Made by a program: the position numbers and the translations under genes
Source: SB11 sp035906255
Lineage (GTDB): Bacteria > Bacteroidota > Bacteroidia > UBA8524
Direction of reading: 5' to 3'
Length of the DNA: 64,000 bases
Assembly (NCBI GenBank): GCA_035906255.1
Contig: JAMIFM010000020.1
Coordinates: 62,001-126,000, forward strand
The notes under the pieces: generated by a model
Seen by the model: only the letters and a program-made list of their open reading frames with translations
The model's database searches: none
Told to the model about the DNA's origin: nothing
In this document: positions 44,715 through 53,278 of the stretch, piece by piece
Numbering within the stretch: position 1 is the stretch's first letter
Layout of the letters: the number at the start of each line of letters is the position of its first letter

Positions 44715-45209
44715 ATGCGCAAGTTTTTTACTGAAGACGGTGCTACTTATGGCCTGTGCCGTTTATTTTCAAGAGATGCTTACAGTGTTGAAAATGCTAA
44801 AAGCATAGGAGAAGTATCAACAAAGTTACAAGAAGCTCAAGCAAAAAGGCCTAAAGATACTTTCATTGGCGTTGTCGATAAAGATAAAAGAAAGCAGCCT
44901 TTTTTTGAAACCTTTACCAAAGTATCCGATGAGCACGGTGTAATTCTAAAACAGCTCGATAATTTATACCTAATTGCACTAGCACCTGCTGTCGATAAAT
45001 TTATATTCACAAACGCCGATGATGTTTCGATAGATGTTTCGAAATACAATTTCAATAAAGACCTTAAACTGTTTATGAAAGGATTAAAAACATACGGCAT
45101 AGATACCAAACCAGAATTCAAAGATCTTCTGAACGATTTAAAACAAAAAAAGTGTTCGTGTTTTGTTGCCCTGCAAAAAGCGTTCGACCATATTTACACA
45201 CAACGATAG
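44715..45209 (+). CDS. Small TOPRIM-like partner of the ATPase (putative nuclease)
   Basis: A 164-residue protein without an assigned family. The N-terminal FFTEDGATYGLCRLFSRD looks like the first TOPRIM strand and glutamate (E7), and TFIGVVDKDKRKQ like the DxD strand (D55, D57), the residues that bind Mg in TOPRIM nucleases and in DUF4276/RloB-type proteins. The rest is alpha/beta with conserved-looking Leu/Asp runs. The gene sits 1 bp after the ATPase stop, so the two proteins are made together. The domain call is by eye and needs a profile search. Confidence 0.6.
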   Translation: MRKFFTEDGATYGLCRLFSRDAYSVENAKSIGEVSTKLQEAQAKRPKDTFIGVVDKDKRKQPFFETFTKVSDEHGVILKQLDNLYLIALAPAVDKFIFTNADDVSIDVSKYNFNKDLKLFMKGLKTYGIDTKPEFKDLLNDLKQKKCSCFVALQKAFDHIYTQR

Positions 45210-45218
45210 TCCTTACCA

Positions 45219-47279
45219 ATGCAATGGCACAGAGCCCCAATAGTGCGGTTAATCATTCCTTTTATTGCGGGTATATTGGCGGGATATTATTTTTCAATTC
45301 CGGTTGAGTTAATTATTGGTGTATTACTAATTTGTTCAGTCGTATTATTATTTTTTGTAGTTGCCAAACCCAATAAACAAGCTCAACTATCTCTATCTTC
45401 ATTTCCGGGAATTGTAATTAATAGTACTTTATTATTTGCAGGCCTATTTGCTATTTATTTTAATTCACCGAAAAATTTTAAATCTCATTTAATTAATACA
45501 CCCAAGCAACAGCATTTATTAGTCCGATTATTAGAAAATCCCGAAGAGAAAAACAAAACCTACCGTGCGCTTGCACAAGCTGAATGGGGAAACTCTAACG
45601 ACAGCCTAACCCCAATTAACGGGAAACTTTGGGTATATTTTCCTAAAAAGAGTTATGATGCTACCCTTGCGTATGGTGATTATGTAATCATCAACGGGGA
45701 TTTACAAACTCCACAACCACCTTTAAACCCGAATGAGTTTGATTATTCGCAGTGGCTGGCCAACCAAAATATTTATTTTCAAGTATTTTTAAAACAAGGC
45801 GAATATTCAAAAACAGGGCAAAAAAGCACCAATCCTATTTATTCAATTGCTAATGCTGCCCGCTTATATTTTAACGGAGTATTACAACAATTTTTACCCG
45901 ATAGTGTAACCTATGGTGTTGCCGCTGCACTTATTTTGGGTCAGCGTGGTGATGTACCCTCTGAACTTACTAATGCTTATGCCCGCACAGGCACTATCCA
46001 TGTGCTGGCTGTATCAGGTTTGCACGTAGGGGCTATTTATTTATTACTGAGTTGGCTCTTGGTATTCTTTAACCGGACTAAAACCCTACGGATATTCCGT
46101 ACACTGATTATTTTAACTATATTATGGGGATATGCTGTACTTACGGGGTTAGCTCCTTCCTTTTTGCGGGCAACGGTAATGTTTAGTTTTATTGTAATCG
46201 GTGAAACTATCGGGAGAAAAACTAATTTATTTAATTCATTAGCTGCATCTGCCCTGTTTATTTTATGCGTGGATGCAAAAGCATTATTTAACATCGGTTT
46301 CCAACTCTCCTATTTGGCAGTGGCAGGCATTGGCCTGTTGTATTTACCGTTATATCGCCTCGTCACCATAAAAAATAAAATTGCCGATTATTGTTGGCAA
46401 TTAGTATCTGTTTCAATAGCCGCACAAATAGCCACTTTTGCATTGGGTATTTTTTATTTCCATCAATTTCCCAATTATTTTTTGCTGTCAAATTTAATTA
46501 TCGTCCCACTTAGCATACTTGCAGTGTACGTAGGGATAGTTTTGTTTGTGGTATCTCCATTACCTGTTATCAGTGTTTGGGTTGGAAAGAGTTTGCATTA
46601 TTTGTTACTGGTTTGCAACACCACCGCAATCGAAATGGAACGCTGGCCCCTCTCCTATTCAGGCGGGTTGTACCTCAGCTTTGCAGGAATGTTACTCATA
46701 TATCTTACCATTATTGCGTTGGGTATTTTTATCGCTACTAAAAGCTACACCCCGTTGGTAGTGTGTTTAAGCGGTTGTATTGCTTTGGCAGGAATGAGTT
46801 TATACCGTAATTACACCACCCGTCAAAACAACGAGTTTACAGTATATGCACTCCCCTACGGACAAAAGGCAATGAGTTATATCGAAAAAAACGAGGCGTG
46901 GATTTGGGCAGATAGCTCCGTTACCCAACAATCACCAGTGTACCAGCAAAAAATTCAACCGTATTTAATTGCAGCCAATGTTGGCAAAGTAAACTTTATC
47001 TATGGAGATAGCCTACTCGTAAACAATTTTAGCATATACGATGGCAGGTATATAGCTTTGCACGGGTTAAAAGTACTTTGGGCTACTAATGAAAATACCT
47101 TTGTGACCTCAAAAGAAGAGCAATGGGATGTTGTAATAGCTGGCCCGAAAGTAAACGCCACTAAATTAAGCTCTTTGATGCGGTTTAAGGAACTGGTAAT
47201 TACATCGCCATTCCCTAAATCCACGGCAAAGAAAACACACAACTTAGCCCTTGACGGGGCTTATAGAATACAATTTTGA
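45219..47279 (+). CDS. ComEC/Rec2-like DNA uptake channel
   Basis: A 686-residue polytopic protein. N-terminal helices and a DUF4131 domain (about 100-190; NPNEFDYSQWLANQNIYFQV) precede the Competence domain with ARTGTIHVLAVSGLHVGAIY, LTGLAPSFLRATVMF and FNIGFQLSYLAVAGIGLLYL. The metallo-beta-lactamase domain found at the C-terminus of longer ComEC proteins is missing: the last 130 residues have no HxHxDH motif. Shorter ComEC versions are common in Bacteroidota. It moves single-stranded DNA across the inner membrane during transformation. Confidence 0.9.
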   Translation: MQWHRAPIVRLIIPFIAGILAGYYFSIPVELIIGVLLICSVVLLFFVVAKPNKQAQLSLSSFPGIVINSTLLFAGLFAIYFNSPKNFKSHLINTPKQQHLLVRLLENPEEKNKTYRALAQAEWGNSNDSLTPINGKLWVYFPKKSYDATLAYGDYVIINGDLQTPQPPLNPNEFDYSQWLANQNIYFQVFLKQGEYSKTGQKSTNPIYSIANAARLYFNGVLQQFLPDSVTYGVAAALILGQRGDVPSELTNAYARTGTIHVLAVSGLHVGAIYLLLSWLLVFFNRTKTLRIFRTLIILTILWGYAVLTGLAPSFLRATVMFSFIVIGETIGRKTNLFNSLAASALFILCVDAKALFNIGFQLSYLAVAGIGLLYLPLYRLVTIKNKIADYCWQLVSVSIAAQIATFALGIFYFHQFPNYFLLSNLIIVPLSILAVYVGIVLFVVSPLPVISVWVGKSLHYLLLVCNTTAIEMERWPLSYSGGLYLSFAGMLLIYLTIIALGIFIATKSYTPLVVCLSGCIALAGMSLYRNYTTRQNNEFTVYALPYGQKAMSYIEKNEAWIWADSSVTQQSPVYQQKIQPYLIAANVGKVNFIYGDSLLVNNFSIYDGRYIALHGLKVLWATNENTFVTSKEEQWDVVIAGPKVNATKLSSLMRFKELVITSPFPKSTAKKTHNLALDGAYRIQF

Positions 47280-47281
47280 AC

Positions 47282-48061
47282 ATGAACGAATCATTGGTAC
47301 TATACGAAACCAAAGACAGGATAGGTTATATTACCCTTAACCGTCCTGAAAAACGCAATGCACTGAACGCTGAAATGGTAACCGCCATAAAAACTGCCTT
47401 TACAAAGGCTGAAAATGATGAGCACTGTAAGGTAATTGTGTTGCAAGCAAACGGCGAGGCATTTTGCGCAGGTGCCGACCTTGCCTACCTTCAACAATTA
47501 CAAAACAATACGTTTGAAGAAAACTTGGCCGACAGCACCCATTTGATGGAGCTGTTCAGTATGATTTATAAGGGCAAAAAAGCCGTAATAGGTAAAATAC
47601 AAGGCCATGCTTTAGCAGGCGGTTGCGGGTTGGCCACTGTTTGCGATATTAGTTTTAGTGTGCCCGAAGCCAAGTTTGGTTATACAGAGGTGAAAATCGG
47701 ATTTGTTCCGGCCATTGTAAAAGTATTCTTGTTACGTAAAATTGGCGAGGGCAAAGCCCGCGAGTTGCTGCTAACGGGTAAAATTATATCGGCGCAAGAA
47801 GCACAAAATTTTGGCTTAATCAACTTTGTAACCTCAAAAGAGGCTATTGACGCAGAAGTGTTAGACTTTGCATCTAAACTGTGTACAGAAGCATCGGGAC
47901 AATCGATTGCTTTGGTAAAAGAAATGATAGCCGATGTGCAACACCTGAGTGTTGATGAAGGCCTTAATTATGCCGCCCGCATGAATGCACATGCCCGGGC
48001 AACGGAAGATTGTAAACGGGGCATACAATCGTTTTTAAACAAAGAAAAACTTAGCTGGTAA
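47282..48061 (+). CDS. Enoyl-CoA hydratase/isomerase family protein
   Basis: The ATG at 47282 was taken as start (a TTG 6 nt upstream overlaps comEC). The 259-residue crotonase-fold enzyme has RPEKRNALNAEM, the CoA/oxyanion loop ANGEAFCAGADLAYLQ, and KIQGHALAGGCGLATVCD with the second oxyanion glycine. The sequence resembles the methylglutaconyl-CoA hydratase and short-chain enoyl-CoA hydratase branch; the exact substrate cannot be assigned. It ends on the first base of the tatD start codon, so the genes are coupled. Confidence 0.9.
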   Translation: MNESLVLYETKDRIGYITLNRPEKRNALNAEMVTAIKTAFTKAENDEHCKVIVLQANGEAFCAGADLAYLQQLQNNTFEENLADSTHLMELFSMIYKGKKAVIGKIQGHALAGGCGLATVCDISFSVPEAKFGYTEVKIGFVPAIVKVFLLRKIGEGKARELLLTGKIISAQEAQNFGLINFVTSKEAIDAEVLDFASKLCTEASGQSIALVKEMIADVQHLSVDEGLNYAARMNAHARATEDCKRGIQSFLNKEKLSW

Positions 48062-48831
48062 TGGTATTGTGCGACACGCATACTCACTTGTATGCAAAAG
48101 AATTTGATGAAGACAGGAATGCCATGCTGCAACGGGCACTTGATGCAGGGGTAACTAAAATATTACTTCCGAATATTGACAGCGGTAGTTTGGAAGTGAT
48201 GAAAGCTCTTGTTGAGAGCTATCCTGCGAATTGTTTTCCTATGATGGGTTTGCACCCGTGTAGTGTGAAAGAAGACTATAAGAACGAACTGGAACTGGTA
48301 GAAAAGGAGCTTTTTAGCAACTACAAATACTACGGTGTAGGTGAAATGGGGCTTGACCTTTATTGGGACAAAACGTTTTTTGAAGAACAAAAAACCGCTT
48401 TTATTCAGCAGGTAAAATGGGCTATCGAGTTAAACCTGCCCTTGTCCATCCATACCCGAGAAGCTACAGACGAAGCGATTGAACTTCTTAACTTGCCCGA
48501 ATTAAAAGGTGCAAGGGGTGTGTTTCATTGCTTTGTGGGAACGCCTGAACAAGCACAAAAAATCATTAATTTGGGCTTCCATTTAGGTATCGGCGGGGTG
48601 CTTACTTTTAAAAACTCCGATTTAGGTGTGATTTTAAAAGATATTGACCTTAGACACATTGTGTTTGAAACCGACTCACCTTATTTAGCTCCCATGCCTT
48701 TTCGTGGTAAGCGCAATGAAAGCAGTTATGTGCAGTACATTGCCCAAAAGCTTTCAGAAATCAAGGATATACCTGTAGAAAGAATTGCTGAAATCACTAC
48801 CCAAAATGCACAAAGCATTTTTGGATTTTAG
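48061..48831 (+). CDS. TatD family metal-dependent hydrolase (DNase)
   Basis: A 256-residue amidohydrolase-like TIM barrel with the metal-binding motifs DTHTHLY (N-terminal HxH), GEMGLDLYWD, PLSIHTREA, VFHCFVG and the Asp in FETDSPYLAP. TatD proteins are 3'-5' DNases active in DNA repair and processing. Starts on the last base of the enoyl-CoA hydratase stop codon. Confidence 0.94.
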   Translation: MVLCDTHTHLYAKEFDEDRNAMLQRALDAGVTKILLPNIDSGSLEVMKALVESYPANCFPMMGLHPCSVKEDYKNELELVEKELFSNYKYYGVGEMGLDLYWDKTFFEEQKTAFIQQVKWAIELNLPLSIHTREATDEAIELLNLPELKGARGVFHCFVGTPEQAQKIINLGFHLGIGGVLTFKNSDLGVILKDIDLRHIVFETDSPYLAPMPFRGKRNESSYVQYIAQKLSEIKDIPVERIAEITTQNAQSIFGF

Positions 48832-48843
48832 TAATCCACAAAA

Positions 48844-48876
48844 CATCCCGAGACAAGCTCAACATGACTCGGGATG
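48844..48876. terminator. Hairpin between convergent genes
   Basis: CATCCCGAG and CTCGGGATG form a 9-bp perfect stem around 15 nt. It lies between tatD and the lysozyme gene. A short T4 run follows on the minus strand only, so termination is possible there and uncertain for tatD. Its loop (ACAAGCTCAACATGA) recalls the AAGCTCA words of the repeats near 7.8 kb. Confidence 0.5.
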
Positions 48877-48909
48877 TGGTTCTGAAACAAATTCAGCCGG
48901 AATATCAGG

Positions 48910-49557
48910 CTACAACCAAAAACCGTCATTTCCTTTATTAACATCACAAGGAACAGGTTTCCCGCTTTTCCCGGTAAACTGTCCGTCGCTACGGTATTGC
49001 CAAATTGCATAGCTATTCCAGCCAATGGGCAGCGGCGGTGTGGTTACCTTGCTGTAATTAGCCAACCATAGGGGTATGTTACCCAATCCGTGATTAGGGG
49101 GCAAATACGGGTCTAAAAAGTATTTATAGCTGTATATGATATATTTATTCACCCCGTTTTTTTCCAATTCAGCATAAAAACTGTGTATCCAATCCAACAC
49201 CTGTTGTTTGGTAAGGTTTGATACGTTTTTTTCAATATCCAGCACCGGAGGTAAATCGTGAGCGGGTAATTTAGCCATTGCTGCTAAAAATGCCTGCGCT
49301 TCGCTTTGTGCATCAGCCACCGGATTTGCAGCGTTATTTAATGTGGCAAAATGGTAGTATCCAATTTTAAGCCCTGCGCCTTTTGCTCCGGTAGCATTAC
49401 TTTGTGCATTTGGGTCGATATATCCCACCCCTTCTGTTGCCTTTATATAGGCAAAAACGATTGCAGACGGATCAAACGGTGTAATGGGTTGTTGAATTTT
49501 AGTCCAATCAATATCAAACTGATATTTAGAAACATCTATTCCTGTGATAGTGGCCAT
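48910..49557 (-). CDS. GH25 family lysozyme (no signal peptide)
   Basis: A 215-residue muramidase. GH25 active-site strands are visible: TGIDVSKYQFDIDW, VFAYIKATEGVGYIDPN, GYYHFAT and PVLDIEKNVSN with the catalytic Asp/Glu pair. The C-terminal strand IWQYRSDGQFTG completes the barrel. It hydrolyses the glycan strand of peptidoglycan. There is no signal peptide or membrane helix, so either export is by another route or the start is not the one seen, although nothing upstream in frame adds a signal. No adjacent holin or phage structural gene was found. Confidence 0.9.
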   Translation of the reverse strand: MATITGIDVSKYQFDIDWTKIQQPITPFDPSAIVFAYIKATEGVGYIDPNAQSNATGAKGAGLKIGYYHFATLNNAANPVADAQSEAQAFLAAMAKLPAHDLPPVLDIEKNVSNLTKQQVLDWIHSFYAELEKNGVNKYIIYSYKYFLDPYLPPNHGLGNIPLWLANYSKVTTPPLPIGWNSYAIWQYRSDGQFTGKSGKPVPCDVNKGNDGFWL

Positions 49558-49661
49558 AATAATTGATAATTGTTTTTGTAAAAATATGCAAAAAACTTAG
49601 CCTGCAAATAATCCCTTTATAAAATTATTTCCGATGATTACGAAAACTCCATAAAAGCAAA

Positions 49662-49684
49662 AACCCCGCCGATGAGGCGGGGTT
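49662..49684 (-). terminator. Intrinsic terminator of the T9SS protein gene
   Basis: AACCCCGCC and GGCGGGGTT form a 9-bp stem around GATGA; on the minus strand the hairpin is followed by TTTGCTTTTAT. It lies 30 bp past the stop of the downstream-most gene of this minus-strand unit. Confidence 0.88.
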
Positions 49685-49713
49685 CACACACACGAGGTGC
49701 TGCTTATGAACTA

Positions 49714-52314
49714 TTAATAAACCACTTTAATAGTTTTTGTTTTTCCGTTTGAGGTAACGTTTACAACATAAACGTTGGTTTGAGCAGTAGCTGCGGGTTG
49801 ATAAGTAATGGTTTCAACACCGGCAGCTGTTTGTGTGCTAAACAATTTTTGCCCCATAATATTGTATATTTCTACAGTTGCTGTTGTAGCAGTGTTTCTG
49901 TTGCTATATACTACGTTTATTCCACCCTCGTTTGTATAAGCATACATTTTTTCGGGATTAAATAACTCATCAACGCTGGTAGTAGATTTTTTGTTAAAGT
50001 TTAGTGTAAAACGGGCACCTTTATACGAAGCATCGTGTTTAAAGGTATAGTTCTTATCCAACAACTGGGTTTTAGCACCTGTTTTATTATCTACAAGTTC
50101 TACGTCAAACAAGTCCCTGTATTCTTGAACTTCAGGATTAAAGGTATATTCCTTACCGTCTTTAAACGATTCCATGAACAAAGGCATACTGTATGAAGTT
50201 TTCATAGGCACCGCATTCAAGCTCATCTCCTCACCATCAACAGTAGTGTATAAAGTAGGCACTTCATCGCTAAATGATTTGAATTTGTAGATATCCATGG
50301 TATTATCCATACCATCGGTAGCTTCGTCATCAAAGCACACTGAAAATTGGTCAAATTTTCCGTCAGCGTCTTTCACAGTAACCCTGAAAACATCAAACTC
50401 TTTTTTAAAGAACGTGTTAGCTGGTAAAGAGTCGGTGCGTGTAATACGCATTGAGTTTTTCAACTGGATAGACTGTGACGCACCTGTCGCTTTAACCCAA
50501 AAACCTGTGAACATTGGAATTTGGCGTATGGTAGAGTATATACTACCTCCACTGGTATTATAGTTATTAAGGCTGGATTGGTTCATTGCTTTCATTTGGC
50601 CTGCACCTTGATCCCACACGTGCACCGCTTTATACGTAGTACCAAAGTTACCGTCATTTATAAGATTATACACGCCTAATATACTGGGCAAGTAATTAGG
50701 TATCATATTCCAACCTTTTGTGGTCGTTGCAGTTGAAGAAGATGCAGGATCATGTGTGTATTCCAAGCTAAAAGTTTTAGTACCGTCGTTGGGGGTTCCG
50801 CTAACGGAAACGGTTGAACCAAAATTCCAAGCACCATGACTAGTATTGTCTAAATAAATTGAATATGCCTTGTTTTCATCGTCGCTGCTGTTGTTTGCCT
50901 GCGTCCAACCAATCGCAGTGAAGCCGGTACCCTGTGGCGTACCACTTGATGCTGCGTTGTAATAATAAACATTACGCTCGCCAGACGTGCTATGATTGCT
51001 GCACAAAGTATTAAGACCTGATTCAAAGTTGTCAACTAACCCATCTACCGGTAACCCGAACATACGCCAGCCTTTGGTGGTACTACCTATTGTTTTTTCG
51101 AAAGTAATACTACCTGATACTGAACCGCCACCATTAGATGTATTTGTGCCGTGCATTAAAGAAGCATTGTTGGCCATAGTAAGTTTACTATTGGTGGTAA
51201 GGGTAGCTCCTGTCGCTATTTCCACTGGCCCGCTATGGGTAAACGCAGTACCATTAAGTGCCTGTGCTCCTGTTTTAGCAAAGCGTAGCGTTCCTACACC
51301 ACTGGTACCGTTGCCGCTATTGGTAACATCACCATGTATTGTAGCCGTAACTCCACTACCCAAAGTAAGGGTAAATCCATTATTAATCGTTAAATCTTCG
51401 CAGGTAAATGCACCGGGAGTGGTACTGCTTGCTATGATAGCATCGAAAGAAGAGCTGGGGCTGCCATTACTCCAAGTACTACCGTTCCATGTGGTGTTGG
51501 TTGGCGGAGTACAGGTAGCAGGGCTGTATGGCGTTGCATCATCAGTAGCCCAATTAGATAGATTATTTATCGCAGCTCTAACTGTTGCGGCTGTTCCTAT
51601 TGAATTGGTACAATTATAACGGGCATTATCATGCTCTGTTGGCCCTGCTGCATACACCCAAATTGCATTGGTTCCATTAGTTAACGCATCGGGAAGTTCT
51701 GAATCTGTTAAGCTTGTTGATGAACACCCACCATCCCAATTTGAAGTACCGGTTGTTACGCCGGTTGAAACATTCATGTGGATACCGGCAAGAACAGTTG
51801 TAGGTGTAACTCGATGGTTCGTAGTCGTATCAATAGAGGAAATTCCCTGAAAAGCAAATATTTGATCCCCTGAAATAGGTAAAGACAGTGCTGTACCAAA
51901 ATTTACCTTACCGGCTGAAAAACCAACCGTTGTCTTTGTTACTGTGGTATTGGCACCCCAAAATTTAATTTGGGTAAACGCACTCATTGAACTCGTCGCC
52001 TCCCATTCAAATAAAAACTCAGAACGAGCAGCATTAAGCTGAAAATACCCGGGAACGTCCGTCCAGCACCCATCTGTAAAAACAATTTTTGTACCTGTAG
52101 TGATACCGGTAAGCAACATAATGGCAAACGTGTCGTTTGCACTTGATTCAGAGTTGAATGCCGTAAAAGCGACATCACCCACACTGAGTGTAGTTTGTGC
52201 TTTTGTTTTTCGCGTTGAAAAAGCGAGAAAAAAAACAACTAATAATAAGAGAAAAAACGGCTTTGCATTAAGCACACGTCTCCCCTGATAACAATTAATA
52301 AAATTCATAAGCAT
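49714..52314 (-). CDS. Secreted protein with type A T9SS sorting domain
   Basis: An 866-residue exported protein. The signal peptide (about 17-38, FFLLLLVVFFLAF, ending near TKAQ) is followed by a beta-rich region with LSVGDVAFTAFNSESSANDT and GTKIVFTDGCWTD, then a central Thr/Ser/Gly-rich beta-helix-like part (LTINNGFTLTLGSGVTATIH). The C-terminal 80 residues are a T9SS type A domain (VEIYNIMGQKLFSTQTAAG, VYVVNVTSNGKTKTIKVVY). The protein should be secreted through the outer membrane and held on the cell surface or released. It begins 19 bp after the formyltransferase gene, so the two may be cotranscribed. Confidence 0.9.
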   Translation of the reverse strand: MLMNFINCYQGRRVLNAKPFFLLLLVVFFLAFSTRKTKAQTTLSVGDVAFTAFNSESSANDTFAIMLLTGITTGTKIVFTDGCWTDVPGYFQLNAARSEFLFEWEATSSMSAFTQIKFWGANTTVTKTTVGFSAGKVNFGTALSLPISGDQIFAFQGISSIDTTTNHRVTPTTVLAGIHMNVSTGVTTGTSNWDGGCSSTSLTDSELPDALTNGTNAIWVYAAGPTEHDNARYNCTNSIGTAATVRAAINNLSNWATDDATPYSPATCTPPTNTTWNGSTWSNGSPSSSFDAIIASSTTPGAFTCEDLTINNGFTLTLGSGVTATIHGDVTNSGNGTSGVGTLRFAKTGAQALNGTAFTHSGPVEIATGATLTTNSKLTMANNASLMHGTNTSNGGGSVSGSITFEKTIGSTTKGWRMFGLPVDGLVDNFESGLNTLCSNHSTSGERNVYYYNAASSGTPQGTGFTAIGWTQANNSSDDENKAYSIYLDNTSHGAWNFGSTVSVSGTPNDGTKTFSLEYTHDPASSSTATTTKGWNMIPNYLPSILGVYNLINDGNFGTTYKAVHVWDQGAGQMKAMNQSSLNNYNTSGGSIYSTIRQIPMFTGFWVKATGASQSIQLKNSMRITRTDSLPANTFFKKEFDVFRVTVKDADGKFDQFSVCFDDEATDGMDNTMDIYKFKSFSDEVPTLYTTVDGEEMSLNAVPMKTSYSMPLFMESFKDGKEYTFNPEVQEYRDLFDVELVDNKTGAKTQLLDKNYTFKHDASYKGARFTLNFNKKSTTSVDELFNPEKMYAYTNEGGINVVYSNRNTATTATVEIYNIMGQKLFSTQTAAGVETITYQPAATAQTNVYVVNVTSNGKTKTIKVVY

Positions 52315-52333
52315 TTATTTATTTCTGGTTTAT

Positions 52334-53275
52334 TTATAAGTCCACAAGTACCATATTTTTCTTAAGCCCTGCATTGACTAAGAAATCTGCGGTAAAAATA
52401 CCCTCATCAACCGAAATAACCTCAATACTTACTACGTTATTATCAACTGCAATAATGTCTATTGTCTTTTTTTCAGAACAATTAATTACTGCACCTGTAA
52501 TTAATTGTTGGTTATAAACATTTAAATGTTCTTTTATTGAAACCTGTATGATTTTAAATACAAAATTTTGCCATTTGGTAAACGCACCCTTATTCCAGGG
52601 ATTGCATGCATTCACTAAGTTTTGTATTTGCTGGGCGCTCATTGTGCTCCAATCAATAGCCAGGTCTTTGGCTACAGGCCTGTTAAAATACATGGCCTCG
52701 TTGTTGTTTTGCGGGGTTAGGGGTATCGCATTTCCAAGCAACATCAATGTTTGTACAAATGTACCAACGCCTTGTATCGTTTCCCACGATAGTCTTTTAT
52801 TATGAATACCGTATGTTTCGCCTTTGTGTATTGCTATTTTATGAATATGAGCAACAGGTCCGGTATCAAACCCCTCGTCCATCTTGTGAATTGTTAACCC
52901 TCCATAAGGTTCACCATTACGTAATTGCCAAAACACAGGGCTTGCTCCCCTGTATTTTGGCAGCAAAGCATAATGGAAGTTGAAAAAACCCAGTTTGGGT
53001 AGTGCCAGAACTTTAGCAGGTATTTTCCATGGAAACGTCATTACAAATACTACATCGGGCTTGTATTTGTTTATCCACTTCTTTAAAGAATCCTCTAAAC
53101 CGTTTCTATGCAATTTAGTTACCGTCAAACGCATGGCTGAAAAAAAGCCTATGATTTCAGGTGTATCGGGATTATCCTCAGCAGGCATACACACATCTGC
53201 CACCAATCCGTTAGTAGCCAGCATTTGTATGGCGGGAAGCGGCAATACACTATTACATAAAATACCTATCTTCAT
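52334..53275 (-). CDS. Formyltransferase-family protein (10-formyl-THF dependent)
   Basis: A 313-residue protein with the formyl transferase fold. The catalytic triad pattern is intact: N99 and H101 in FFNFHYALLPKYRGASP and D137 in HKMDEGFDTGP, with the same H-to-D spacing (36) as in methionyl-tRNA formyltransferase. The C-terminal part (NPWNKGAFTKWQNFVFKIIQ) resembles the Fmt C-terminal domain. The context, with no def or rsmB neighbour and close to modification enzymes, makes an amino-sugar or small-molecule formyltransferase more likely than Fmt itself. Lies 3 bp after the binding-protein gene. Confidence 0.85.
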   Translation of the reverse strand: MKIGILCNSVLPLPAIQMLATNGLVADVCMPAEDNPDTPEIIGFFSAMRLTVTKLHRNGLEDSLKKWINKYKPDVVFVMTFPWKIPAKVLALPKLGFFNFHYALLPKYRGASPVFWQLRNGEPYGGLTIHKMDEGFDTGPVAHIHKIAIHKGETYGIHNKRLSWETIQGVGTFVQTLMLLGNAIPLTPQNNNEAMYFNRPVAKDLAIDWSTMSAQQIQNLVNACNPWNKGAFTKWQNFVFKIIQVSIKEHLNVYNQQLITGAVINCSEKKTIDIIAVDNNVVSIEVISVDEGIFTADFLVNAGLKKNMVLVDL

Positions 53276-53278
53276 TTA

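Noticed and set aside
52334..53275. Methionyl-tRNA formyltransferase (fmt)
   Set aside because: The catalytic motif matches, but the N-terminal sequence and the context (no def, rsmB or priA) do not point to the housekeeping enzyme. The family call was kept general.
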